Source: Candidatus Omnitrophota bacterium (lineage in GTDB: Bacteria; Omnitrophota; Gorgyraeia; 2-01-FULL-45-10). Taken from it: a stretch of DNA of 9,699 bases. The notes beneath the pieces are model-generated. The model ran no database searches, was not told the DNA's origin, and worked only from the letters and a program-made list of their open reading frames with translations. Shown one piece after another: positions 1 to 6,507 of the stretch. Location: assembly GCA_026387165.1 (NCBI GenBank), contig JAPLMG010000226.1, forward strand, positions 1-9,699, given 5' to 3'. A program made the translations under genes and the position numbers. How positions within the stretch are numbered: the stretch's first letter is position 1; each line of letters begins with the position of its first letter.

Positions 1-952
1 CAATACCTAAAAATATCTGGTAACGCTCCTGATAACGTTTCTTCATCTTCGCATCTATATCCCTCTTCTCCAATTTCGATATGCTCTTATCGTAAAGAAG
101 CGTCAGTCCGAAATCGCTCGGTGTGGCTCTCACATAAGTGCCGCCCGTGGCAACAGCTATTCTTTTTAAAAGATCTTCGTTAAGGCGAGTCTTGATTACC
201 TGGCCGGCTTTGTCGGCAAGATACCCATTTTCGCCCTGAGCGTCTACCGCGGGAATAAGATCGCCGAGAGCCGTGCCTACGCCGACGCAATATATTCGCA
301 TGCCTGCCTGCGCGGCTTCGCCTGCCGCCTTCATAGCGTCACCCTCAAGCTCCTCGCCATCGGTTATCAGAACGAAGACCTTGAACTTTTTGTCGGCGCC
401 TTTCAGTATATCTATAGCGTCTTTTATGGCGCTTGAGATGGAAGTTCCGGGCCTGGGTATGGTTTCGGTATTAAGATCGTCCAGCGTCAACAGGAAGCCG
501 TTATAATCTATGGTCAGCGGGCACTGCAAAAACGAAGTTCCCGCGAATGCTATTAAACCGATCCTGTCGCCGCTTAGCTTTCTTATCAGGTCTTTGACCG
601 CGTACTTTGCGCGTTCCAGCCTCGTCGGCCTCATATCCCTGGCAAGCATGCTCTTAGAAACATCTATGCCTATCAGGATATCTAAGCCCGTCCTCTTGAC
701 CTCTTGCCATTCAAAGCCCCACTGTGGCCGCGCCAGGGCGAATATGCAGAGCAGGAACGCCAGGCCGGCCAGGGCCATCTTCAAAACTTTGCGCGCTACG
801 CTGAAATGCGGGGCGATCCCTTCTATCATCTTCTTTTCGGCAAAACGTTCCATAAGGGACCCGCGCCTCTTCATGACCCAAATGCAGAAGAGGACGAGAA
901 TTGCGCCTGAGAATATGAATACTGAAATATACCTCGGATCCGCGTAATTCAT
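1..952 (-). CDS. batB: BatB-like von Willebrand factor A membrane protein (partial, 3' end off window)
   Basis: Reading from the ATG at 952-950, the frame stays open to the left edge (about 317 residues), so the C-terminus is missing. The N-terminus starts MNYADPRYIS and has a membrane segment near residues 9-26 and a second near 57-74, followed by the Bat-family ARPQ motif at 74-77. The VWA domain follows, with a complete MIDAS: DVSKS at residues 97-101, Thr170 in RPGTS and TDGEE at 197-201. It would be membrane-anchored with the VWA domain exposed. The start lies one base after the BatA stop (TAA-G-ATG), which implies translational coupling. BatA and BatB proteins are usually encoded side by side behind moxR; their exact role is unsettled (aerotolerance or envelope stress in Bacteroides and Leptospira). 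The family assignment is firm. The choice of BatB over BatA rests on gene order and on its similarity to the neighbouring paralogue. Confidence 0.88.
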   Translation of the reverse strand, partial: MNYADPRYISVFIFSGAILVLFCIWVMKRRGSLMERFAEKKMIEGIAPHFSVARKVLKMALAGLAFLLCIFALARPQWGFEWQEVKRTGLDILIGIDVSKSMLARDMRPTRLERAKYAVKDLIRKLSGDRIGLIAFAGTSFLQCPLTIDYNGFLLTLDDLNTETIPRPGTSISSAIKDAIDILKGADKKFKVFVLITDGEELEGDAMKAAGEAAQAGMRIYCVGVGTALGDLIPAVDAQGENGYLADKAGQVIKTRLNEDLLKRIAVATGGTYVRATPSDFGLTLLYDKSISKLEKRDIDAKMKKRYQERYQIFLGI

Positions 953-953
953 C

Positions 954-1952
954 TTATGGAACCTTTAAAAATACTGTGTTTGACAGGAATATCCCTATGA
1001 TAAGGAGCATCATACCCGGTATAAGAAAATAATAGAAGAGTTCACCGTACTCCCTGTATCCGAAATGCTCGATATTCGATTTTTCGAGCCTGCTTATCTC
1101 ATCATATATGCTTCTCAGCTTTTCCGTATCGGTCGCAAGATAATATTTTCCGCCTGTGGTCTCGGCTATCTTTCTCAACGACTCCTCGTCTATCTCTATG
1201 GGTATATTTCTGTAAACGGTCCTCCCGTAATAATCTTTCATGGGATAAGGCGAGAGCCCTTTCGTCCCTACGGCTATCGCGTATATCTTTATCTTTAGAG
1301 CCCTGGCGGCTTCCGCCGCGACTAAAGGCGAGATATTGCCGGCATTATTCACGCCGTCGGTGAGCAGGATTATGATCTTACTCTTTGTCTTGCTGTTCTT
1401 GAGCCTGTTTATAGAACTCGCTATGGCGGAACCTACCGCAGTGGCGTCCTCGATCATACCTACCCTTACCCTGTCGAGGTTCTCATTAAGCCACGCATAG
1501 TCTGTGGTGAGCGGGCAGACGGTATAGGCGCGGGCGGCAAACGCCACCATGCCGATCCTGTCATCCTTTCTCTTTCTTATAAAATCTTTTACGACCTCGC
1601 GGACAAGGTCGAACCTGTTTATCCTTTTGGGCCCCAGCATGAAGTCCTCGGCCAGCATGCTCGTCGATGTGTCGATATCCAATACTATATCCACACCCTC
1701 CGATACGGCCTTTGAACCGTCCAGGATGGCCTGCGGGCGGGCGAGCGCTATTATCATAAGGGCGATAGCGGTTATTCTTAAGATGATCAGCGATTTACCT
1801 AAGCGCACTCTTGCGGTCGGCTTAAGATCTTTTACGAGATCTTCCGATGAAAATACAAAGCTCGAGCCCAAACGCCTGCTTTTGTCCACTATAAGGACAA
1901 CGGGCAGCAGTAATAACAGCCAGAGCATAACGGGGTCTTTGAATAAGAACAT
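954..1952 (-). CDS. batA: BatA-like von Willebrand factor A membrane protein
   Basis: This 332-residue protein has the usual Bat layout. An N-terminal membrane segment covers about residues 8-22 and a second about 55-71, followed by ARPQ at 71-74. A VWA domain of roughly 88-280 comes next, and a C-terminal membrane helix (about 308-326) precedes a short tail. The MIDAS is intact: DTSTS at residues 94-98, a Thr at 171 and LTDG at 197-200. The start ATG at 1952-1950 follows the upstream TAA by three bases, and AAGG lies about nine bases before it. It is paralogous to the next gene (BatB), sharing the ARPQ and MIDAS sequences. Family knowledge suggests metal-dependent protein binding at the membrane, possibly remodelled by the MoxR ATPase encoded at the head of the operon. 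The physiological role is inferred, not shown. Confidence 0.9.
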   Translation of the reverse strand: MFLFKDPVMLWLLLLLPVVLIVDKSRRLGSSFVFSSEDLVKDLKPTARVRLGKSLIILRITAIALMIIALARPQAILDGSKAVSEGVDIVLDIDTSTSMLAEDFMLGPKRINRFDLVREVVKDFIRKRKDDRIGMVAFAARAYTVCPLTTDYAWLNENLDRVRVGMIEDATAVGSAIASSINRLKNSKTKSKIIILLTDGVNNAGNISPLVAAEAARALKIKIYAIAVGTKGLSPYPMKDYYGRTVYRNIPIEIDEESLRKIAETTGGKYYLATDTEKLRSIYDEISRLEKSNIEHFGYREYGELFYYFLIPGMMLLIIGIFLSNTVFLKVP

Positions 1953-1955
1953 AGT

Positions 1956-3089
1956 TTAAACCTTGGCCTCTTTCTTCATATATACCTCTTTCGACTCTTC
2001 AATAAATTTTTTTGCGGTATTGAATAGACTCTCTATGTCGTTCCTTGCCGGCTTATATTTTGCGAACTTTACAAGGTCGCATGCCTCCATAAATATTACC
2101 AATAGATCCTTGTGGGCGGCCTGTAATTTTGATGAGCCGCCCTGTACCAGGTCGGTGCAGGGCGCGCTCAAAGAGATCAAAAACTCCTGCGTAGTCATCT
2201 CGGGAGCCTTTAAAGAGAATACTCTCTCTATATACCGTCTCACCGCATCCGATATCCTTATGTAGTAATCTTTTACTTCGCCGCCGGCCGCAAACTGAGA
2301 ACTTGCGGCTTCTATCTCCTCAATAGCTATCTCATGAGGAAGTTTGGGGGGTATGGTCCTGAATATCAGCTTCAATATCAGCCTGACTATTATCCAGAGC
2401 ACGACCGATGCGGCAAGTATCCACAGAATTAGCCTGAGCCAGCTAAATGGGTATAAGACGCCTTTGATATCCAAAACATCAGTAAGCCTGGCCCCTCTTG
2501 GCAGAACGGTCTCAACCGTAAATGTGAATTCGCCGGTCTTGAGCTTTCTCCAATAGCCTTCGCCTTTCTCTCTATACTTGATCTCTATCGGGGGCACAGT
2601 TCTCTTACCGACGTAGTAAGACGTTATGTCTATCCAGTTTATATAAGAGCTCTTTCCGAATATGGACCTCTTAACAGATCTTCCGGAATCCTTGATCTCG
2701 CAGTCGCCTATTTTAGAATCTTTAAATTGCGGAAATTCTATTTCAAGATCATCTTTGGATACGATCTCGGCTCTATACCGTATCCTGTCCCCGACAGAGA
2801 TCCTCTTTCTGCTTATGCCCGCCTTTATTGACGGCGCGGAGACTTCTTCAAGGCCAAAAGCAAAGGCCGAGATCATCATAAAGACAGTCAGAAATAATAA
2901 TCTGGGTAATAGATCGGCTGCTCGAAGCATCCCCTCGTCATTGCGAGAAGGATGCTGTAAAACTGTTTTCCGACGAAGCAATCTCGTTTTTGGGGTTGCT
3001 TCGCCGGCCAGTAAGCATACTGCAGCTTCCTCGCAATGACGAAGCGCTTTTCGCGGCTGAACTATTAACAATCTGGCGGCGTGCCTCAT
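1956..3089 (-). CDS. BatD-like membrane protein with repeat-derived N-terminal extension
   Basis: In the 377-residue frame, a signal-peptide-like stretch (about residues 61-79, ending AFAFG) is followed by an extracytoplasmic beta-rich domain (about 83-200). One membrane helix lies at about 217-242, and a cytoplasmic helical domain (about 250-370) resembles DUF4381/BatD C-termini. Its place between DUF58 and BatA is where BatD-like genes normally sit. The start is ambiguous. The ATG at 3089 overlaps the DUF58 stop (ATGA) and has AGAGG five bases upstream, but it would put 53 residues ahead of the signal peptide, mostly translated from a palindromic repeat. The internal ATG at 2930-2928 (MLRAADLL) starts directly before the signal peptide, but its GAGGGG is adjacent to the codon, which is poor spacing. 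The coordinates use the upstream start. The mature protein is the same if the signal peptide is cleaved. Family-level call only. Confidence 0.75.
   Translation of the reverse strand: MRHAARLLIVQPRKALRHCEEAAVCLLAGEATPKTRLLRRKTVLQHPSRNDEGMLRAADLLPRLLFLTVFMMISAFAFGLEEVSAPSIKAGISRKRISVGDRIRYRAEIVSKDDLEIEFPQFKDSKIGDCEIKDSGRSVKRSIFGKSSYINWIDITSYYVGKRTVPPIEIKYREKGEGYWRKLKTGEFTFTVETVLPRGARLTDVLDIKGVLYPFSWLRLILWILAASVVLWIIVRLILKLIFRTIPPKLPHEIAIEEIEAASSQFAAGGEVKDYYIRISDAVRRYIERVFSLKAPEMTTQEFLISLSAPCTDLVQGGSSKLQAAHKDLLVIFMEACDLVKFAKYKPARNDIESLFNTAKKFIEESKEVYMKKEAKV
2936..3041. repeat. 106-bp palindromic repeat inside the 5' end of the BatD-like frame
   Basis: The outer arms CGTCATTGCGAG (2936-2947) and CTCGCAATGACG (3030-3041) are perfect 12-bp inverted repeats. 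An inner pair, CGAAGCAA (2974-2981) and TTGCTTCG (2996-3003), forms a nested hairpin. Elements with these TCATTGCGAG ends are a familiar dispersed palindromic type in many bacterial genomes (recalled, not searched). On the minus strand the element is read through without a stop, giving residues about 17-52 of the BatD-like frame, including a stretch RHCEEA. Confidence 0.85.
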
Positions 3090-3961
3090 ATCCGCCTCTT
3101 TCTCATTTTGAAGAATTTTATGAATGCCTCGATATAGGACTTATCCGTGCTTATATCTATATGGTCCACGCCGACCGAACCAAAAATTTCGTCGCGCTCC
3201 TTATGCATCTCTGAGGCCTTTTTGACGTATCTGGCCCTCACCTTTTCGCTCGAAGTATCTATCGTGAAGGCCCTGCCGGTTTCGGCGTCCACCAGTTCCA
3301 CTATTCCCGCGCTGGGAAGCTCGGCCTCTCTCGGATCCGCGATCGTGATGGCCACTACATCGTGCCTCTTATTGGCTATTGAGAGCGGTTTTTTGAAATC
3401 CTTCGCGAAGAAGTCGGATATTATGAATGTGACGGCGCGCCTTGCGATAACATTGTCCAGATAACGCAGTGCGCCGGCTATATCAGTGCCTTTACCTTTT
3501 GGAGTAAAGTAGAGCGCCTCTCTCACGACTCTCAGGACGTGATGCAGGCCTTTTCTCGGAGGGACGAACTTTTCAATTCTGTCGGTGAATATTATCAGGC
3601 CGATGCGGTCATTGTTCTGAATAGCGGCAAAGGCCAGCACGGCCGATACCTCCGCCGCGAGCTCTTTCTTATAACGCTTCGTGGTACCGAAACTTGATGA
3701 ACTGGACGCGTCGAGCAGGATCATCACCGTGAGCTGGCGCTCTTCGACGAATTTCTTAACGAACGGATGCCCCATCCTCGCGGTGACGTTCCAGTCTATG
3801 GTACGTATCTCGTCGCCCGGCTGGTACTCCCTGACCTCGTCGAACTCAATACCGCGGCCCTTGAAGACGCTCTCATACTGGCCCGACAGAAAGTCCGTAA
3901 CGAGCCTCGAGGTCGTTATCTCAATGCGGCGGATCTTGCGTAGAACTTCCTTTGGAAGCAT
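3086..3961 (-). CDS. DUF58 domain protein (short, soluble form)
   Basis: This 291-residue protein matches the short DUF58 family that accompanies MoxR ATPases. The hallmark block starts at residue 36 (RGIEFDEVREYQPGDE), followed by IDWNVTARMG (residues 55-64) and KKFVEERQ (69-76). A VWA-like fold then begins with LLDASSSSS, so the MIDAS-type residues are Asp84, Ser86 and Ser88. No membrane helices or signal peptide are visible, so it is probably cytoplasmic. The ATG at 3961 is one base past the moxR stop. The gene ends in a four-base overlap with the ATG of the BatD-like frame. The family is thought to be a partner or substrate of MoxR, but the biochemical function is unknown. Confidence 0.92.
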   Translation of the reverse strand: MLPKEVLRKIRRIEITTSRLVTDFLSGQYESVFKGRGIEFDEVREYQPGDEIRTIDWNVTARMGHPFVKKFVEERQLTVMILLDASSSSSFGTTKRYKKELAAEVSAVLAFAAIQNNDRIGLIIFTDRIEKFVPPRKGLHHVLRVVREALYFTPKGKGTDIAGALRYLDNVIARRAVTFIISDFFAKDFKKPLSIANKRHDVVAITIADPREAELPSAGIVELVDAETGRAFTIDTSSEKVRARYVKKASEMHKERDEIFGSVGVDHIDISTDKSYIEAFIKFFKMRKRRI

Positions 3962-3962
3962 A

Positions 3963-4958
3963 TTACGGGACTCTTACTTCCTCAAATATGCGCTTTATCA
4001 CGTCTTCAGACGTCTTGTCCTCGGCTTCCGCTTCGTAGCTTACGATGATGCGGTGCCTCAAAACATCAAGGCCTATCGTCTTTATATCCTGCGGAACGAC
4101 GTAACCGCGGCCTTGCAGAAATGCGTATGATTTTGCCGCTATGGACAGATATAGGCTCGCTCTCGGAGACGCGCCGTACTGTATCAAGCCGACCAGGTCC
4201 TTAAGCTTATAGGCGCCGGGATCTCTTGTGGCGAATACTATATCGATGATGTACTTCTCTATCCTCTCATCTATATATATCTCATCGATCACTTTCCTCG
4301 CATTCAATATATCGTCCGGGCTGACAACAGGCGAGACCGCTATCTTTTTGTCGGTCATGGCCATGCGCTTCATTATCTTGAGCTCCTCTTCCTTGTTCGG
4401 ATATTCTATCTTAAGCTTCAGCATGAAACGGTCGACCTGCGCTTCGGGAAGAGGATACGTGCCCTCATGTTCGATCGGGTTTTGCGTAGCCAGGACAAGG
4501 AATGGCTCATCAAGTTTATATGTATTCTCTCCTATCGTAACCTGCCTCTCCTGCATCGCCTCCAATAAAGCGCTCTGCACCTTTGCGGGAGCCCTGTTTA
4601 TTTCATCGGCCAGTATTATGTTGGAGAATATCGGGCCTTTCTTTGTCGTGAACGCTCCGTCCTTCGGGCTGTATATAAGTGTCCCTATGAGGTCCGCGGG
4701 TAAGAGATCCGGAGTGAACTGTATCCTCTGGAACTTCGTTCTTATCGCCTGGGCCAGAACTTTTACTGACATCGTCTTAGCTAATCCCGGCACCCCCTCT
4801 ATGAGGATATGCCCGTTGGCGAGGAGCCCTACCAGGAGTCTCTCCAAAAGATATTTTTGCCCTACGATGACCTTCTCCATCTCGCCGATCAGCTTCGGAA
4901 CGAAGACGCTCTCTTTTTTGACCTTTTCGTTTATAACCTCTACCGTCATTTCCGGCAT
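3963..4958 (-). CDS. moxR: MoxR-family AAA+ ATPase
   Basis: The product is 331 residues, the normal length for MoxR ATPases. Walker A is GVPGLAKT at residues 55-62 and Walker B is ILADE at 115-119, continuing into INRAPAKVQSALLEAMQE, a MoxR signature. Sensor 1 is ATQNP (157-161), and the arginine-finger region is PEAQVDRF (171-178). The C-terminal lid follows, with the segment SPRASLYL near residue 265. It is cytoplasmic and is expected to form hexamers that use ATP to remodel VWA-domain clients, here DUF58, BatA and BatB. The start is well supported by GAGGAGG five bases before the ATG. It is the first gene of the cluster. About 70 bp separate it from a palindromic repeat upstream, and I could not identify a convincing -35/-10 pair there. 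Confidence 0.95.
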   Translation of the reverse strand: MPEMTVEVINEKVKKESVFVPKLIGEMEKVIVGQKYLLERLLVGLLANGHILIEGVPGLAKTMSVKVLAQAIRTKFQRIQFTPDLLPADLIGTLIYSPKDGAFTTKKGPIFSNIILADEINRAPAKVQSALLEAMQERQVTIGENTYKLDEPFLVLATQNPIEHEGTYPLPEAQVDRFMLKLKIEYPNKEEELKIMKRMAMTDKKIAVSPVVSPDDILNARKVIDEIYIDERIEKYIIDIVFATRDPGAYKLKDLVGLIQYGASPRASLYLSIAAKSYAFLQGRGYVVPQDIKTIGLDVLRHRIIVSYEAEAEDKTSEDVIKRIFEEVRVP

Positions 4959-5031
4959 AAAACCTCCTCAAATTTAGTATTTCACAGATTGGCTTACTTT
5001 GTTTTCTGACATAGTAATGGTTTAAGTTTGT

Positions 5032-5143
5032 CCTACTTCGCCCTTCAAACCGAAGAACTCCGGTGGGGCTTCGTAGGGACATTCTGCTTCACTATAATTC
5101 CTGCGAAGCTCAAAGCTGAAAAGCTTTGAGCGAAGCAGAATGG
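5032..5143. repeat. Three-arm palindromic element, copy 1 (abuts tRNA-Gly 3' end)
   Basis: Ordered parts on the plus strand: CCTACTTCG at 5032-5040; GCTTCGTAGG at 5068-5077; CCTGCGAAGC at 5100-5109, which pairs with the previous part apart from one G:T position; then hairpin GCTCAAAGCT (5108-5117), loop gaaa, AGCTTTGAGC (5122-5131); and a closing arm GCGAAGCAG (5130-5138). The same parts in the same order occur in copy 2 at 5406-5518. The final ATGG shared with copy 2 includes the complement of the tRNA CCA. Confidence 0.8.
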
Positions 5144-5214
5144 AGCTGGAGATGGGAATCGAACCCACGTATCGAGCTTGGAAGGCTCGTGTTCTACCAT
5201 TGAACTACTCCCGC
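5141..5214 (-). tRNA. tRNA-Gly (anticodon TCC)
   Basis: A full 74-base cloverleaf reads from 5214 down to 5141. The acceptor 5' strand is GCGGGAG, and the D arm is GTTC and GAAC around a seven-base loop. The anticodon stem CGAGC/GCTCG holds the loop CTTCCAA, giving anticodon TCC. The T arm is GTGGG-TTCGATT-CCCAT. The discriminator is T, as expected for bacterial glycine tRNAs, and CCA is encoded. The acceptor 3' strand CTCCAGC has A at position 70 opposite G3, so one acceptor pair is a G:A mismatch where C would be expected. A palindromic element begins immediately at the CCA end. The arrangement reads GGA codons. Confidence 0.95.
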
Positions 5215-5337
5215 ATGTAATAACCTTACTCTACCATTGTTGAGCCTAAACCCGACACTATACTATTCATGGCGAAATCCGCCGAAGCATATGATCTATT
5301 ACGCATTGAATGCGAAAGCGGAAGCTACACCCGCGTC

Positions 5338-5396
5338 ATAAAAAGCTCACTGCGACCAACTATAAATAGACGCAGCAAGTCTTGTTCGCTTTTTAT
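5338..5396. repeat. Nested inverted repeat (hairpin)
   Basis: The arms ATAAAAAGC (5338-5346) and GCTTTTTAT (5388-5396) are perfect nine-base inverted repeats. Inside them CTGCG (5350-5354) pairs with CGCAG (5371-5375). Read on the minus strand, the distal arm ends in GCTTTTTATG, which is only loosely terminator-like because the outer stem is A/T-rich and the U-run is part of the stem. Confidence 0.6.
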
Positions 5397-5405
5397 TCCT
5401 CATAT

Positions 5406-5518
5406 GGGGAACCTATGGTCTACTTCGCAATCAATACTTAATAGCCTAGATGCTTCGTAGGACCTATCCCTACGAAGCTCAAAGCTGTAAAGCTTTGAGC
5501 GAAGTAGGATGGTTCCCC
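5406..5518. repeat. Three-arm palindromic element, copy 2, inside an 8-bp inverted repeat
   Basis: The order of parts matches copy 1: CTACTTCGC at 5420-5428; GCTTCGTAGG at 5452-5461 pairing with CCTACGAAGC at 5469-5478; hairpin GCTCAAAGCT (5477-5486), loop gtaa, AGCTTTGAGC (5491-5500); and GCGAAGTAGG at 5499-5508, which closes on the first arm. An additional outer pair, GGGGAACC (5406-5413) and GGTTCCCC (5511-5518), encloses the whole unit and is absent from copy 1. As RNA it would fold as a multi-branched stem. Confidence 0.8.
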
Positions 5519-5630
5519 CTGATGACGGCCGCACTCACTAAAGTTCGGGCTCCCTGTCACCCCTCCTACTGACTTAAATAACGTTTGTGTCAGTTAATCA
5601 ACTTATGTGCGTATAGCGAAATTTGCATTA

Positions 5631-5659
5631 ATAATATCATTATTTGATTATAGGGTCAA
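5631..5659 (-). promoter_or_regulatory. Sigma70-like promoter facing the tRNA
   Basis: On the minus strand TTGACC (5659-5654) is followed by a 17-base spacer and TATTAT (5636-5631), one mismatch from consensus in each hexamer. Transcription would start near 5624 and run through the gene-less block towards tRNA-Gly and then the moxR operon. It lies about 30 bases past the cbiO stop. No other promoter this good was seen nearer the tRNA. Confidence 0.55.
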
Positions 5660-5688
5660 TGAGTTTTTAGACAGCGGCTCCATCTTAC

Positions 5689-6507
5689 TTACGCGTGAAG
5701 ATGGTCGTGACGTAAATGTTGATGTGGATGGACATGGATCTTGCCGTCATGTGTGTGGGAATGAATATGGATCAGGTTATTATCCTGCAGAAATTTTATG
5801 TCAGCCAGGATCTCGGCGGGGCTTCCGCTTCTTATTATCTTTTTATCACGGCCGAAAACATATACAATATCCGCTATCTCCCCGACAATATGCATGTCAT
5901 GCGTTGCGGTAATTATTGTTTTCCCGTTGGCATGATATTGATTCAGAAGGCCGATAAGATCTCTTGAGGTTTTGGGGTCAAGTCCGGCTGTCGGCTCATC
6001 CAGAAGAAGGACGTCGGGGCCCGAGATCAGGACAGACGCCATCGCAACCTTACGCTTTTCTCCTATGCTTAATTGGTGCGGCATCCTGTCAACCAGCTGC
6101 CTTATGCCAAAAAGATCCACAATATAATTAAAGATAGGCGTTATTGCCGTGTGGTCAAAGCCAAAATTGAGAGGCCCGAACATAATTTCCTCTTTTACTG
6201 TCGGGCAAAATAATTGAACATCCGGATTTTGAAAAACAAGGCCTACCTTGCTCCTGAAATACCGGTTAAACTGCTCATCGGCAAGCGCTTCTTCATCCAG
6301 ATCCCTGCCGAAAGCCCGCACAACACCTCTGTCGGGGAAAAGAAGCCCGTCAAGAATATGCAAAAGCGTTGATTTGCCGGAGCCATTCGCGCCTATAACA
6401 GCCACTCTTTGTCCTCTTTCGATCATAATGTTTATTCCGCATAAAGCGGGATATCTCCCAAGATATGAGAAATGGACGTCTTTTGATTCAAATATTATCT
6501 CGCTCAT
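5689..6507 (-). CDS. cbiO: CbiO, ATPase of cobalt/nickel ECF transporter, with His-rich tail
   Basis: This is a 272-residue ABC ATPase that energises the CbiMNQO importer from the cytoplasmic face. Walker A is GANGSGKST (39-47), the Q-loop FQNPD has Gln93, the signature LSIGE is at 146-150 (a variant of LSGGQ), Walker B is VLLLDEP (166-172), and the switch His is His203. The VFQNPDVQLF and GPLNFG segments are typical of CbiO/EcfA. After the core the protein ends in a histidine-rich tail from residue 247 to 271 with eleven histidines, mostly in alternating positions. This fits metal binding, which is an inference. The start chosen is the ATG at 6507-6505, which overlaps the cbiQ stop (ATGA). 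A longer frame from 6579 would add 24 residues without similarity to the family. Confidence 0.94.
   Translation of the reverse strand: MSEIIFESKDVHFSYLGRYPALCGINIMIERGQRVAVIGANGSGKSTLLHILDGLLFPDRGVVRAFGRDLDEEALADEQFNRYFRSKVGLVFQNPDVQLFCPTVKEEIMFGPLNFGFDHTAITPIFNYIVDLFGIRQLVDRMPHQLSIGEKRKVAMASVLISGPDVLLLDEPTAGLDPKTSRDLIGLLNQYHANGKTIITATHDMHIVGEIADIVYVFGRDKKIIRSGSPAEILADIKFLQDNNLIHIHSHTHDGKIHVHPHQHLRHDHLHA

Larger units (their letters stand above)
5215..5688. other. Gene-less structured intergenic block between cbiO and tRNA-Gly
   Basis: No convincing protein gene lies in these 474 bases. The only sizeable frame is a 63-codon plus-strand one at 5269-5460, which runs through the repeat and against all neighbours. 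The block holds a promoter-like signal (5631-5659), a three-arm palindromic element (5406-5518), a nested hairpin (5338-5396) and smaller inverted repeats such as ACTGAC (5568-5573) with GTCAGT (5589-5594). Nothing resembling a known riboswitch, RNase P RNA, tmRNA or 6S RNA could be recognised. Confidence 0.6.

Noticed and set aside
4228..4977. 249-codon plus-strand frame opposite moxR
   Set aside because: It is antisense to a clearly conserved ATPase, has no recognisable domain, and looks like a codon-bias shadow.
5269..5460. 63-codon plus-strand frame in the intergenic block
   Set aside because: It runs into the palindromic element, opposes all neighbours and matches no family I recognise.
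5032..5518. CRISPR array
   Set aside because: There are only two diverged palindromic units, with a tRNA between them and no regular spacer length.
5541..5567. Resemblance of AAGTTCGGGCTCC to the RNase P RNA 5' motif
   Set aside because: The remaining conserved RNase P blocks are absent, so the match is probably chance.
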